Shown: positions 12,868 through 23,086, numbered from the stretch's first letter. The stretch: DNA of 64,000 nt from Paraescarpia echinospica (GCA_020002185.1 CM034539.1:1606355-1670354); one strand, 5' to 3'. Numbers and translations are program-made. Notes: generated by a model from the sequence alone, not told the origin.

Positions 12868-13607
12868 ATATTGCCCATTTATTTTCAAACTCTTCACATT
12901 TGCGTATGAACGTGTTGTCTCTTTGTCTCTGTACAGTCAGGGCCGAGTGTGGCCTCGATTCTTTTCCTCGATTTCTGTTTTCACGTATACGGTTTCAAAA
13001 ACATGGCCGTCGCAACGGATCCGAGATCTACGATTGCAATCGATATACTCCACACGTTCATCTCTACGTCAGAGATGAAACTGTTGATTAGTTTTACACT
13101 TTGTGTACTGCACACAGTTTATCGAAAGTCTACGTATACGCATGGAAAGTTTCAATGGTGAATAAAGTTAACGAATCAGATAAATGTACAATTATGTACT
13201 TGAGTGTCGCGAACACGTGAAAGCCTTTAGGACCGAACGCAGAACGGTGATGACCCTAACATTGTCGGAGATTATGACATCGTGTAACTGCCATATATGT
13301 AGACAAGAACATAAGCGTGTCAGATGACATATCAGTTAACAGGCACTGACATACACATACATAAGATAGCCAAAGAGTGATTCTAATCACGAGTTACCAA
13401 TGCATATTTAAACTGCGCATTTGGACTGCAAGACAAGGTAAGAAAATATGCATTATCTAATAATGTGCTGTGGTGTCGAAGATAGACATATGTAGGCCTT
13501 ATACTGTTCAAAGTACTTTCAAATGCAGCAACACTCACACTATTTAAAAATAAGAAGTAGCTTTTAATTTTATAATTATAGTATCGATCAATAGACTAAT
13601 AAAGATG
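12868..13607. other. Intergenic, nothing recognised
   Basis: Unique-looking AT-rich DNA without a recognisable gene. Confidence 0.5.
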
Positions 13608-13611
13608 CAAT

Positions 13612-13868
13612 CTAGTCTCTTCCTAGTTTTTCATTTATTATTTAATATAATGTTGCAACGTTCGCAATTTGGAAGGAACGACCCCGGAGCAAGTTCAAAT
13701 ACTAAACAATACAGCCAGTTTCAAAACGAGCTTTATTGGCAAGTAGCCGAATAGGGCTGAGTTTACCCTTTGATGTTCAACAATGTCACATTTGTCCACG
13801 TTCAACACAGAAGACTTCCTGTTACAAATTACTACGCCCGCTAATTCCGGGTAGAGGAAATTACTTGC
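13612..13868 (+). mobile_element. Dispersed element A, copy A2 (internally deleted)
   Basis: It begins around tctcttcctagttt, continues with cgcaatttggaaggaacgac and cagccagtttcaaaacgagc, and ends near aattccgggtagaggaaa. It matches A1 and A3 along its whole length but lacks the roughly 60 bp after taatataatgtt that those copies have. The 51-bp segment amplified in A1 is present once. LINE relic 2 follows directly. Confidence 0.7.
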
Positions 13869-14850
13869 TCCATTTACGAATACGAATACATATATTTCAG
13901 GCAAAAAACATATGTAATTGGTACATATCAATAAAAAGTACATAGCATTTTAAAAGTAGTTAAGTTAGACGTATAAATACATAAAAATAGAATAAGAAAT
14001 AAGTTAAATAAAGTTAATAAATAAAGTTCATAAATAAGTATTAAAATATTATAAAACTAATTAAATAAATATGTAAAACATAATATAAAATCACCGTTTC
14101 ACAATATACAGAGATTCTGCCCAGCTAGACCACATTGGTCCATTAACAAAATTGTACACATACTTTATCAGATCATTGTTTACAATGAGAATCCGTTTTC
14201 TAAAATCGTAAACAACCGCAATATGGCGTCAAAAGTATCGATAGCATTATTAACAAACGCACTGACCCATCGGTGATATCCTAGGATCCGTCTATGCATA
14301 TTGTTGTAGGCAACTTTAAGTTTTAATTCAGTGCCCTTGTTAAAATTTATCCAGAGTTGGGAACAATAAATTGTACAACAATATGCATGAAACAGGTTTA
14401 GTTTAACACCGGTGGAACAGTGGTGAAATTTACAGGTAATGCTATTAGACCTGGCATAACAGCTATGCAGATGTCTTAACTATTTTCATCATCCTTCAGA
14501 TCTTTGCCTACCACTACTCCTAATGATTTCGTATTTTCAACAAATACAAATTTGTTACTGTTCATATAAATATCTGGGCATTTCAGATGAAAGCCGCCGT
14601 GGTTTGATAACCAAACATATCGATTTTATAGGATTATATTCAATATCATTGTTAAAAACCAAAATTTGCTAAAATATTCAGCAAAGCCTGAAAACCATTG
14701 GGACTAGGCGCAATAACACATAAATCGTCTACATAAAACATGTGATTAGTTCAGCAGTTGTTTATGTGACAACCTGTACATGCATTATTTAACACACTGC
14801 TTAAATCCCACCTTGTCGATCACCGTTAGATACTTTAAAATTAAGAAGCA
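13869..14850 (-). pseudogene. LINE reverse-transcriptase relic 2
   Basis: Read on the minus strand, the region near 14700-14760 gives NHMFYVDDLCVIAPSPNGFQ followed by ALLNIL, a decayed YADD-type reverse-transcriptase core (YVDD here). Further along come LLCQV, LYNLLFP, SCLQQYA and CYRYFRHIAVVYDFRKRIL, the order of the C-terminal half of the same LINE type as relic 1, with many stops and frameshifts. The 3' end lies next to element A2 around 13870-13950. It is not functional. Confidence 0.7.
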
Positions 14851-15362
14851 CAGGACACTTCGAAATATTAACATCACTAATCAATTGTATTTACAGTTAG
14901 AAAAACATTTCTTTGTTTGCATTAAACAATAGACGGGGTTCGTCGGCCATCTCATTCCCACGGCAACGCGGTGACGTCGTTACGTAAACATGAGACAAAG
15001 ACACAAACAAAGGCGTATGTTTCAATCACACGCGCATTACGGTACTTCCGCTACGGCAGGTCGATAAATACGCCTGTGTAAGTCTCATCTGAAGAGACTA
15101 TGTATCCGATCTCTCCCGCCTCTCTCCCACGTCTCTCCCGGGAGGAGACGGGGAGGCGGGCACAAAGACGCCTACTGACCAGTCGTTGATCTGGAGGGAG
15201 CAGCTGGGCCGGGATAAAGAGGGACTCTTTGATGGGGCGCATTTGCGCGATAATCTTTAATGAGAATCTGTGTGATTCGATTATGGGCGTCGTTTACGGC
15301 GAAAGTGAATTATGGAACCGGGGGAGGCCGAGTAAGTTACGGTATGTTGAAAGGTTCTCATT
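14851..15362. other. Intergenic, nothing recognised
   Basis: No domain is recognised in short frames. A pyrimidine-rich ctctcccgcctctctcccac stretch lies at about 15111-15140. Confidence 0.5.
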
Positions 15363-15600
15363 GTTCGTGCGTGTGTGTTCGTGAGTGTATGCGTGTGCGC
15401 GTGTGCGCGTGTGCGCGTGTGCGTGTGTGTGTGTGTGCGCGAATGCGTCCGCGAGTGTGTGTATGTATGCGTGAGTATGTGTGTGTATGTGCGCGCGCGT
15501 GCGCGTTGTAGATGCGTGCGCACCTGCGTGTGCGTTGCATATTGTATGTACCGGTGCATGTGCGCGTGTATGTGCGTGCGTTCGTACGCGTTGTGAATCA
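15363..15600. repeat. GTGC/GTGT-rich simple repeat
   Basis: Alternating purine-pyrimidine sequence of GTGT, GCGT and GTAT units. The frames on both strands are repeat artefacts. Confidence 0.85.
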
Positions 15601-16440
15601 TTCTGTTGTAAGCGTCAGTGTAACGTTCAGTGGCTGTGGCGACTACACGTGGAATTCCATCTAACACCATCAGCTTAATGATATAATTTCAATATTACCT
15701 TTTTATTATCAAATCAAGTATGTACTGCTTGGATTTGAGATTTGTATCGGATACTTATTTCCCCATTGTGACAGCAGTTCTTTTCCGATGATAAACAAGC
15801 ATACAGTATACGTGCAAGGCTGACACGAACCACGAATGGCGAACACATCTACGTCGTCATAAAGTACTTGACTGCTGCATTTAAATGAGTACGTTTTGTG
15901 CCGCTCAAAAGCGGTGCCCAAGATAAAGGCGCTGCGATCATTCTGAATACGTCATTTGTTGAAGACATCACCCGCGCTAATGACGCGCTATCCAGTACAA
16001 GTCCGCTTTTACATCCCGAGGGCACTTCGTCGGTCGCAGATCCATCGGTGTTGACACCTTTACTGCAGGTTGAAAAGACGCACAAACACAACGACAGCAA
16101 GCCTAACTCAGGTACCAGTGTTGACACATTTAGCACAGGTACCAGTGTTGACACATTTAGCACCGTATACAAAACGGCAAAACCTCCATGTACAAGAAAA
16201 TGGCAGATAATGAGTGGCTGTTGGTTAAACGAGAATACATAAAGTACGCCCAATTGGTTTGAAAAACGTACAATTAAAGGCGCGACTCCGGCGCTGAGGA
16301 TCGTAATGTGTTTTATTTATGTGTGCAATCGACCGGCTGTTTTGGCTTTTACCGAATATAAATTCTTCGTCATGAAATTTATAATTAGCCATTTTTTATG
16401 ATGTCATAACATTGAAAGCGTTATCTATAGCCAAATGTAC
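15601..16440. other. Intergenic with an unassigned open frame at 15898-16242 (+)
   Basis: A 114-codon + frame at 15898-16242 has normal-looking composition, but its first codon is not ATG and the minus strand is open over the same stretch. It contains a 27-bp direct duplication (16111-16164) giving the peptide GTSVDTFST twice. I recognise no domain. It may be a fragment of an unknown gene or chance. Confidence 0.3.
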
Positions 16441-16445
16441 ACTTT

Positions 16446-16582
16446 ACACACACGCACACGCGCGCACGCGCACGCGTACGCGCACGCGTACGCACACGCA
16501 CACGCACACGCACACGCACACGCACACGCACACGCACACGCACACGCACACGCACACGCACAAGCACACGCACACGCACACA
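16446..16582. repeat. (ACACGC)n hexanucleotide repeat
   Basis: The sequence passes from CGCG-rich units into regular ACACGC repeats. Confidence 0.93.
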
Positions 16583-17235
16583 ATTAGGGTTAATGTTGTT
16601 TTTACTTGATGTGAGTGTGTCGCGGTAGGAAATACAATTTGATTATTCAAATGTTTGTAATAAAAACTCCAGTAGCAATCAACAAATCTCGCTTACGTCT
16701 GCAATAAATACTACAAACCCCGAAACGGCGTCAACCCCCTGCCCGATCCTCCCTCCCGACACTTCCCGCCACCCTTTAGGGACATTTTCACTCCCGCGCC
16801 GACAATGAAGGGTTCTATAGGTGGAGGGAGGCCCAAGTCCCAGCGAGGCGTCCCCTCGCTCGCCGATGTTACAACCTCCTGGATTTGCATTTCTTTTGAT
16901 CCCCCGCGAGATGATGACGCCATTAGGCTGCTTATCATATGCCCATGGTGACTCGTGACAGAATCCAACATTGCACGTCTTTAATGGGGTAACAGCCCCG
17001 GGATTTCGACGGCAGCGTGTGGACATCGTGAGTTTTGACACGAGGGAGCAATATAAGTTCGCGTTATAAAAAAATCGCACATAATTACATTTATACGAAC
17101 GGTTACACTCATGATAAGAACGTTGTTTACAGTTTTAGTAACTCCACTCGAATTATTGCCCCTTTCGTCCTGTCGGTTGAAACCTTAACCTGCCGCTAAA
17201 GAACCACACACACGAATATATACCGACTTTTCGTC
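16583..17235. other. Intergenic with an unassigned 133-codon minus-strand frame
   Basis: A frame on the minus strand at 16679-17080 is open for 133 codons in moderately GC-rich sequence. Its peptide contains GERGDASLGLGPPSTYRTLH and no family I recognise. I do not call it a gene. Confidence 0.3.
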
Positions 17236-17239
17236 GGGA

Positions 17240-17530
17240 AGATTATGTTGCCGACGTATAATAGTTGACGACTACCGTCGGCCGGTAGTAATACACCGAC
17301 TATTGAACATAAACGTATCGCGACTGCATGATTCGCATATCGGCGACTGTAGGTTACCATGCGATCTCAGCAGCAATATGTGGATTGGCTGATAACCAAC
17401 GACTAGTTCCCAACTAGTCGGAGACCGGCATGCATATACTGACGCCGACTGGAGTCGGCCAAAAACAGTCGCCAACCGTCGGCGAAAATCTAGCACTGCT
17501 ATATGGTCAGTGACTAGTCGGCAACACGCT
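17240..17530. repeat. Cluster of GTCGG/CCGAC short motifs in both orientations
   Basis: Strings such as gactaccgtcggccggtag, aactagtcggagaccgg, gccgactggagtcggcc and gactagtcggcaac recur irregularly in direct and inverted orientation. This resembles the subterminal repeats of a DNA transposon, but no transposase or clear terminus is seen. Confidence 0.45.
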
Positions 17531-17654
17531 AAATCAATAGTTATTGCAAACGACAATAAAAGTGATGGCTGAGAGCAGGCATGCACTTATATTTGCGCAC
17601 GAGTGTAGGTTGTGTCAATTTGCACTCACGAGCGCGTGTGCATGTGCGTTTACA

Positions 17655-17745
17655 ATACAATACAATACAATACAATACAACTTTATACATCCCTGTAAGG
17701 GCAATTACATTGTCTTTTGGGCGGGCACAGCTTATAAAAATGTAT
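17655..17745 (-). mobile_element. 3' end of a truncated LINE-like element
   Basis: On the minus strand, sequence ending in ttgccc, tacagggatgtataaagttg is followed by a (TATTG)n tail. A short 3' untranslated end with a pentanucleotide repeat tail, without body, is the usual look of a heavily 5'-truncated LINE or a SINE that uses its tail. Confidence 0.5.
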
Positions 17746-17860
17746 ATATATATATATATATATATATGTACATACATATATATATACACGTGTGTATATA
17801 TATATAATTATATATATATATATATATAATGTATGTATATATTTATATATAAAATATAAA
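17742..17860. repeat. (TA)n microsatellite
   Basis: AT dinucleotide repeat with TGTA and CACG interruptions. Confidence 0.9.
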
Positions 17861-17973
17861 AATATAACACGGTTAACAGCATATCACTGGCTCACGTCAT
17901 CAAAGTCACAAAAAGATAATTTATCACATGAACACATGGAGTGCATTTCTTCACACTGTAACCACTAAATATA

Positions 17974-18080
<107 letters not shown>

Positions 18081-18479
18081 CATTCATTTCACGTCATTAA
18101 AAGACTGATTGCAACAGGAATAAAAGGTAATTTCTTACGGTTTGTTTTGCACGAGGGGCACCTAAAGCGGCGTCCCGACGGCAGAGTCTCAATCAAACAT
18201 GGTATATAGAGCATGACTATCATTGGCTAAAATAGAAGGTGCTTTCCTTAGTATCTGTTGTTCACAAAACTGAGTGATGTCTCTCTGAGTCTCTCCGATT
18301 ATTTTGGAGCTGACATGTACACACTTCTGTAAACTGTTCTTGTTTTTAACACGCAGGTTGAAATACAAGCAGATAAACGAAAAGTATGCGTGCATGCGTG
18401 TTTTGTGTGCAAAATCGCACTCCTAAAGATGTTTGACGTCCTCTTTTTTCGTACGATTGCACAATAACACGACATCAAC

Positions 18480-18530
18480 TGACGTGCGTTGACGTGCGTT
18501 GACGTGTGTTGACGTGCGTTGACGTCACAA
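18480..18530. promoter_or_regulatory. 10-bp tandem repeat of CRE-like half sites ending in TGACGTCA
   Basis: The decamer gacgtgcgtt is repeated four times (one copy gacgtgtgtt), followed by a perfect TGACGTCA palindrome at 18520-18527. TGACGTCA is the CREB/ATF consensus and TGACGTG a common half-site variant. The 10-bp period would put the sites on one face of the helix. There is no gene nearby, so function is only a suggestion. The equivalent in copy 2 is at 29110-29160. Confidence 0.4.
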
Positions 18531-19640
18531 TCGTTATGACAAAGGTGTAAACTTGACCGTCTTCACCAGTCAAATGTGTTTAATGAATCACGATTTTAAT
18601 ATAACTTAGCAGTTACTTTTTAATGGATATCGCCTTTCACTTTGCGATGTAAATACGATATTCTATGCAAAACATTGACGTTATTATTATTAAAGGGAAA
18701 CAAAAGGAAACGTTTTGTGTGTTATACATCTAAACAGATTAATAGACACTAACCATTTACAACTCCAATATAAGCCACCGTAGAGGTTAACTCAGAATAC
18801 GATCTCAAAATGGTCGGTTCTAATAAAAACGTCCGATATCCTAGAGGCTGACGTCATGCCCATGACGCAGTAAATTGACCAATAAGCGCCTAGCAGTAAC
18901 GTCGGTTATGACGCGCCAGGTTCCTAGTCTCGCTGGACATGTACATGTATACGATAGGCCGGCTCATTTATTGATTTCTCACAACCCTTTCAAATCAGAA
19001 GCTGAGTTACACTTTTGTAAGCACGAACTACTATTATAACGCCATACCATGCACAGTGCTGACGTAACATTTTTATAAGTTTCAGCGACTAAGCAAATTA
19101 TTTACGTTGTAAACTGATATACTAGCTATGGGAGTGTGGATATAAACATATCGCAATATACACTAGAACAACATACATAATGGAAAGTGGTATAACCAGC
19201 TGCGAATATATCATTACAAATGCTAAAAATAGTTGACGTTTACTGGCTTCGCAAACTAGACCAGAATTCCCGGTTCAACGACAAGCTAACTGAGAAGAGT
19301 AGGAACCCGTGACGTCAGCCTTTCTAAAATGGCGCTGTCATACAACTTGAATTGTAAGTCTTCAACAATGGTATTCTAACACACTACTATTTACTACGTG
19401 GTCTTTGGCGACTGCAGACATTAAATGGATGACTGAAATGAATGTAACACTAAAAGTATGTAGTGGTAATAATGATTGTGTTTGGAGTGTTGCTTCTTGG
19501 AGAATTTTGTTGTACACAAAATTACTTCGTGAAAAAAAAAAAATCCGACTTGTACCTTTAACCCACACCGGATTAACTAGTAATGAATCAACGATAAATT
19601 CACCCGTCACTACACATGATTGTAGCAGACATAATTAAAG
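18531..19640. other. Intergenic, no gene recognised
   Basis: Unique-looking sequence within the duplicated block. Opposing frames of 77 and 82 codons at 19362-19638 are unassigned. The stretch 19562-19605 (around cggattaactagtaatgaat) resembles 21922-21961, giving imperfect direct repeats on either side of element A3. Confidence 0.5.
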
Positions 19641-19644
19641 GGAA

Positions 19645-19799
19645 TCAGTAGGTTCCTATACCCGGAATTAGCTGGCGTAGTGATTTGTAACAGGAAGTTT
19701 ACTGTGTTGAACGTGGGAAAATGGGACATCGTTAAACACCAAAGGGTACAGCAGTTAACGCTCCCCGACTTGGCCGTATTGGAAATAAAGCTTGCTTTA
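19645..19799 (-). mobile_element. Dispersed element A, copy A3, first part (split by element B)
   Basis: The reverse complement matches the right half of A1 and A2: tttatttccaatacggcc, ccctttggtgtttaacgatg, cttcctgttacaaatcacta, aattccgggtatagg. The match stops at ttgcttta (19799) where element B begins, and resumes at 21736. Confidence 0.75.
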
Positions 19800-20045
19800 T
19801 AGGAAATAAAAACAAGGCATTAGCTAAAATCCGTTTTCCATGTGTACAGAAAGTTTAATATTGCATGTAACATTCGAGAACATTAAAAAAATACAGAAAA
19901 ATACATTTGTAGCATCAATTCGATTTTAAACCCGTCTGTGTAGCGATTCCCGCGGAAAATAAAAATTTAATGAGATAGGCGATCACGTGGTATCTTAACG
20001 TCACACATGACTCACACTCGCAGCAGGCCGACCCTTTCTATGCAT

Positions 20046-20438
20046 TCAAAGCATGTTTACATGGATAATGTTGGGGTCGAAACGAGCGTCAGAATGAGTT
20101 GTTATGCAATAATCCGATGTAATACAAACACTAGTCATCATAGAGGAACAAGCAGTTATCTTACGGTTCCACATGAATTCAATTTTACTCAAAATAATGA
20201 ATGCGAATGAGCCTACAAGTCGACTAGGTTTCGCCGAGCTTGGCCCTGGTCTCGTTTTCAGAATAATTATATCGAATGCAACCAACGGGAGATAATCTAC
20301 ACCAATAAACATACATAGCAAACATATATTGTATCCAGCTACAGAAAGTAACGTGTAAAATCTCATAATATCACTAGAATATCGATGTATGAAGGAGGAG
20401 TTGTACAATTTATCATAACCACTGAAATCAGTCAGCAA
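20046..20438 (-). CDS. Unassigned 130-codon frame in the left arm of element B
   Basis: Reads outward from the centre of the foldback. About 79% of residues match the frame in the opposite arm, both end in VNML-stop, and the indels between the arms are 3 and 6 bp, so the frame is kept. The middle is hydrophobic (AGYNICLLCMFIGVDYLP), then come MWNRKIT and a SSMMTSVCITS segment. The second half faintly resembles the third membrane helix region of invertebrate rhodopsin-like receptors, but the usual ERC-type motif is not intact. It may be a captured gene fragment. I am not sure it is translated. Confidence 0.35.
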   Translation of the reverse strand: MLTDFSGYDKLYNSSFIHRYSSDIMRFYTLLSVAGYNICLLCMFIGVDYLPLVAFDIIILKTRPGPSSAKPSRLVGSFAFIILSKIEFMWNRKITACSSMMTSVCITSDYCITTHSDARFDPNIIHVNML

Positions 20439-20443
20439 ATTTC

Positions 20444-20540
20444 TGTCGGCCTTGATAGCTCAGTTGGTAAACGCGTTGGTTCCTTTGCGTCTTTTTTTTA
20501 CAATCGGGCGACGCCGGTTCAATCCTGACAGCATGCAAAC
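20444..20540 (+). ncRNA. tRNA-derived (SINE-like) promoter in left arm of element B
   Basis: A consensus A box (tagctcagttgg, 20456-20467) is followed by a consensus B box (ggttcaatcct, 20516-20526). Cloverleaf pairing is poor: the acceptor ends do not pair, the D stem is imperfect, and a T8 run lies between the boxes. It is therefore a tRNA-derived sequence, not a working tRNA gene. Transcription would run toward the loop of the foldback. Confidence 0.7.
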
Positions 20541-20687
20541 TATTGATTTTCTTTACACTTTTATTGTTGATGTTTTCACGAAGTAATATAAACCAAATCA
20601 TTTAGTATACTATGATGCACTGTTTGTAAATATTTTTATATATTTTTGTAGTAATTATTTATTCGCCACAAAAATTAAAATATATAT

Positions 20688-20734
20688 AATTTAGAAACAT
20701 CGTTGTATATAATATACAACGATGTTTCTAAATT
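20688..20734. repeat. Perfect 21-bp inverted repeat near the foldback loop, present only in copy 1
   Basis: Bases 20688-20708 are the exact reverse complement of 20714-20734, with the 5-bp spacer ataat. Copy 2 lacks the left half and has atggtcattata there instead, which matches the opposite arm. Confidence 0.9.
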
Positions 20735-21021
20735 GTATTTATCCAGACAAATCACAATCTGTTTTCACATATATAATTACAATATATTACTGTACAATAT
20801 ATTTACAATTAATAAATTAGATATCCATTACATTATATTTGTTTGGATAAATAAAATTTAGAAACATCGTTATATAATGACCATATTTTCATTTTTGTGG
20901 CGAATAAATAATTACTACAAAATAAAAATTATTTACAAACAGTGCATCATAGTATACTAAATGATTTGGTTTATATTACATCGTGAAAACATCAACAACA
21001 AAAGTGTAAAGAAAATCAATA

Positions 21022-21112
21022 GTTTGCATGCTGTCAGGATTGAACCGGCGTCGCCCGATTGTAAAATTAATAACTAGGAACCAACGCGCCTACCCACTGA
21101 GCTAGCGGGACC
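21022..21112 (-). ncRNA. tRNA-derived (SINE-like) promoter in right arm of element B
   Basis: On the minus strand an A box (tagctcagtggg, 21093-21104) precedes a B box (ggttcaatcct, 21036-21046). It is the mirror copy of the one in the left arm, with a better D stem (gctc/gcgc) but no clean acceptor or anticodon stem. It is not a functional tRNA. Confidence 0.7.
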
Positions 21113-21151
21113 AGCGGCAACCCTGTAACTGATTTAAGTTGTTATGGTAAA

Positions 21152-21505
21152 TTGTACAACTCCTTCATATATCGATATTTTAGTGATATTATGAGATTAT
21201 ACACGTTACTTTATGTAGCTGGATACAATATATGTTTGCTATGTATGTTTATTGGTGTAGATTATCTCCCGTCGGTTGCATTCGATATAATTATTCTGAA
21301 AACGAGCCCATGCTCGGCGAAACCCAGTCGACTTGTAGGCCCATTCGCATACGTTGTTTTGAATAAAATTGGATTCATGTGGAACCGTAAGATAACTGTT
21401 TGTTCCTCTATGATGACTAGTGTTTGTATTACGTCGGAAAATTGCACAATAACTCATTCTGACGCTCGTTTCGACCCAAAAGCTATACTTGTAAACATGC
21501 TCTGA
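21152..21505 (+). CDS. Unassigned 117-codon frame in the right arm of element B
   Basis: Begins with ATG (MYNSFIYRYFSD) and ends in VNML-stop. It matches the frame in the opposite arm as described there, with hydrophobic central residues and conserved AKPSRLVG and HSDARFDP strings. No signal peptide or known domain is recognised. The open frame in both inverted arms is the only hint of coding constraint. Confidence 0.35.
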   Translation: MYNSFIYRYFSDIMRLYTLLYVAGYNICLLCMFIGVDYLPSVAFDIIILKTSPCSAKPSRLVGPFAYVVLNKIGFMWNRKITVCSSMMTSVCITSENCTITHSDARFDPKAILVNML

Positions 21506-21735
21506 ATGCATGGAAAGGGTCGGCCTGATGCGAGTTTGAGTCATAAGTGACGTCACATCTCGGCATCCCGAAAAGCGCGCCAAAAATATGCATATTCGAA
21601 AATGTCCGGATGTACAGCATAAAATGTGGAATTTCTAATTCATTTAATTTTTTGATTTTTTTTGCTTGGAGGACGTGGAAATAGATAGCAGGATGTAATA
21701 TAACATAAATTTAAGCAATAGATGTTTTTATTCCC

Positions 21736-21905
21736 TTTAAAACTGGATGTTTTGTTTACTATTTAAACATGCGCCGGGGTCGTTCCTTCCAAATTGCATA
21801 CGTTGTTACGGGCTTAGTAAACATAATTTGGCGGGCTGTATACATTCAACATAGTTATTATAATCTTAAGAACATTATATTAATTAATACATTATAAACT
21901 AGGAA
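21736..21905 (-). mobile_element. Dispersed element A, copy A3, second part
   Basis: The reverse complement reads ccagttttaaa, gtaaacaaaacatc, cgaccccgg, gcaatttggaaggaac, taatgttcttaag and ctgttcctagttt, the left half of A1 in order. The 51-bp segment expanded in A1 is single here. Confidence 0.75.
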
Positions 21906-22000
21906 CAGACTGCCTTCTTTTAACACGGCGGATTAACCACTAATGAATTAACGATACACCCAGTCCCACTTGAAGGGACTTTGGTAGACCTAACATGCCA

Positions 22001-22480
22001 CGACGTGCCCTTGTCGTCTCGCGGTGGCCACGACGTGCCCTTGTCGTCTCGCGGTGGCCACGACGTGCCCCTGCCGTCTCGCGGTGGCCACGACGTGCCC
22101 TTGTCGTCTCGCGGTGGCCACGACGTGCCCCTGTCGTCTCGCGGTGGCCACGACGTGCCCTTGTCGTCTCGCGGTGGCCACGACGTGCCCCTGTCGTCTC
22201 GCGGTGGCCACGACGTGCCCCTGTCGTCTCGCGGTGGCCACGACGTGCCCTTGTCGTCTCGCGGTGGCCACGATGTGCCCCTGTCGTCTCGCGGTGGCCA
22301 CGACGTGCCCTTGTCGTCTCGCGGTGGCCACGACGAGCCCTTGTCGTCTCGCGGTGGCCACGACGTGCCCCTGTCGTCTCGCGGTGGCCACGACGTGCCC
22401 TTGTCGTCTCGCGGTGGCCACGACGTGCCCTTGTCGTCTCGCGGTGGCCACGACGTGCCCCTGTCGTCTCGCGGTGGCAC
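22001..22480. repeat. 30-bp minisatellite, 16 copies (copy 1)
   Basis: The unit is cgacgtgcccttgtcgtctc followed by gcggtggcca. Variant positions (ttg or ctg, cgatgtg, cgacgag, ctgccg) label individual units. In order the units are T T Cg T C T C C T atC T gagT C T T C. The length is a multiple of three without stops, so several long frames exist on both strands. None has a start context or flanking coding sequence, so I treat them as artefacts. Confidence 0.95.
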
Positions 22481-22979
22481 TAAGCTCTTAATAGCTGCAC
22501 TTATAACCAAGAGTGTCGTTGAATTCGCGTCGAATCGTTAAGAACGGAAGTGAAGTCATCGCACTTATCTCCACAGCGTCATCTGTGACAGCTGCGCGCA
22601 GGTGGTTTTGATTGGTGCGCCACTCGAAGACGTCACTTCCGTCTTCGCTCACTCAGGAGGTCTCGTCTGATTGTCTGGGCGAGGCATGCGGAAATGAAAG
22701 GGCGACGGGTCTTAATCGGCGATTTAGGAAACTGATTCCGACGTGAGACCGGAACAGCGATCGCTGGTGGCGCTGTGGTTTCTGACGCTCGGTGCCATGG
22801 CTGCACCTGCCGAAACAAAGGCGGTCCTCGCTGCTGATTGCGACTTCTGCGGTGAGAAGCGTTGACAAGTGACATATTTAGGTATCATCGCTGTGGTCTG
22901 ACAGCTGGTCTGCCTCGAGCCATGCACCCGATATCATGTCGGCAATAAACAGCACGAACGGTCAGCGGGGATGGTCGAG
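22481..22979. other. GC-rich intergenic, no gene recognised
   Basis: Three overlapping minus-strand frames of 67-80 codons at 22633-22927 are unassigned. Confidence 0.45.
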
Positions 22980-22994
22980 GTGTGTGTGTGTGTA

Positions 22995-23086
<92 letters not shown>

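Larger units (their letters stand above)
19800..21735. mobile_element. Foldback element B inserted in element A3
   Basis: A 1936-bp insertion that interrupts element A3. The flanks read ...cttgcTTTA and TTTAaaactgg, while uninserted A copies have one tttta at that point, so a 4-bp TTTA target duplication is visible. The ends are imperfect inverted repeats (GGAAATAAAAACAAGG at the left; GGGAATAAAAACATC, complement, at the right). Inside, 19996-21556 is a long imperfect palindrome with arms of about 700-760 bp and an AT-rich loop at about 20753-20838. Each arm has a related open frame pointing outward and a tRNA-like promoter pointing inward. No transposase is seen, so it is presumably non-autonomous. 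The class is unknown. Confidence 0.8.

Noticed and set aside
20444..20540. Functional tRNA gene
   Set aside because: A and B boxes are present, but the acceptor stem and anticodon arm do not form.
19645..21905. LTR retrotransposon flanked by two element-A LTRs
   Set aside because: The two A parts are different halves of one element, not two copies of the same end, and no gag, protease or integrase lies between them.
21981..22541. Long open frames on both strands across the 30-bp repeat (also 32591-33391)
   Set aside because: The unit length is a multiple of three and has no stop in several frames, so open frames are automatic. There is no start context, splice site or flanking coding sequence.
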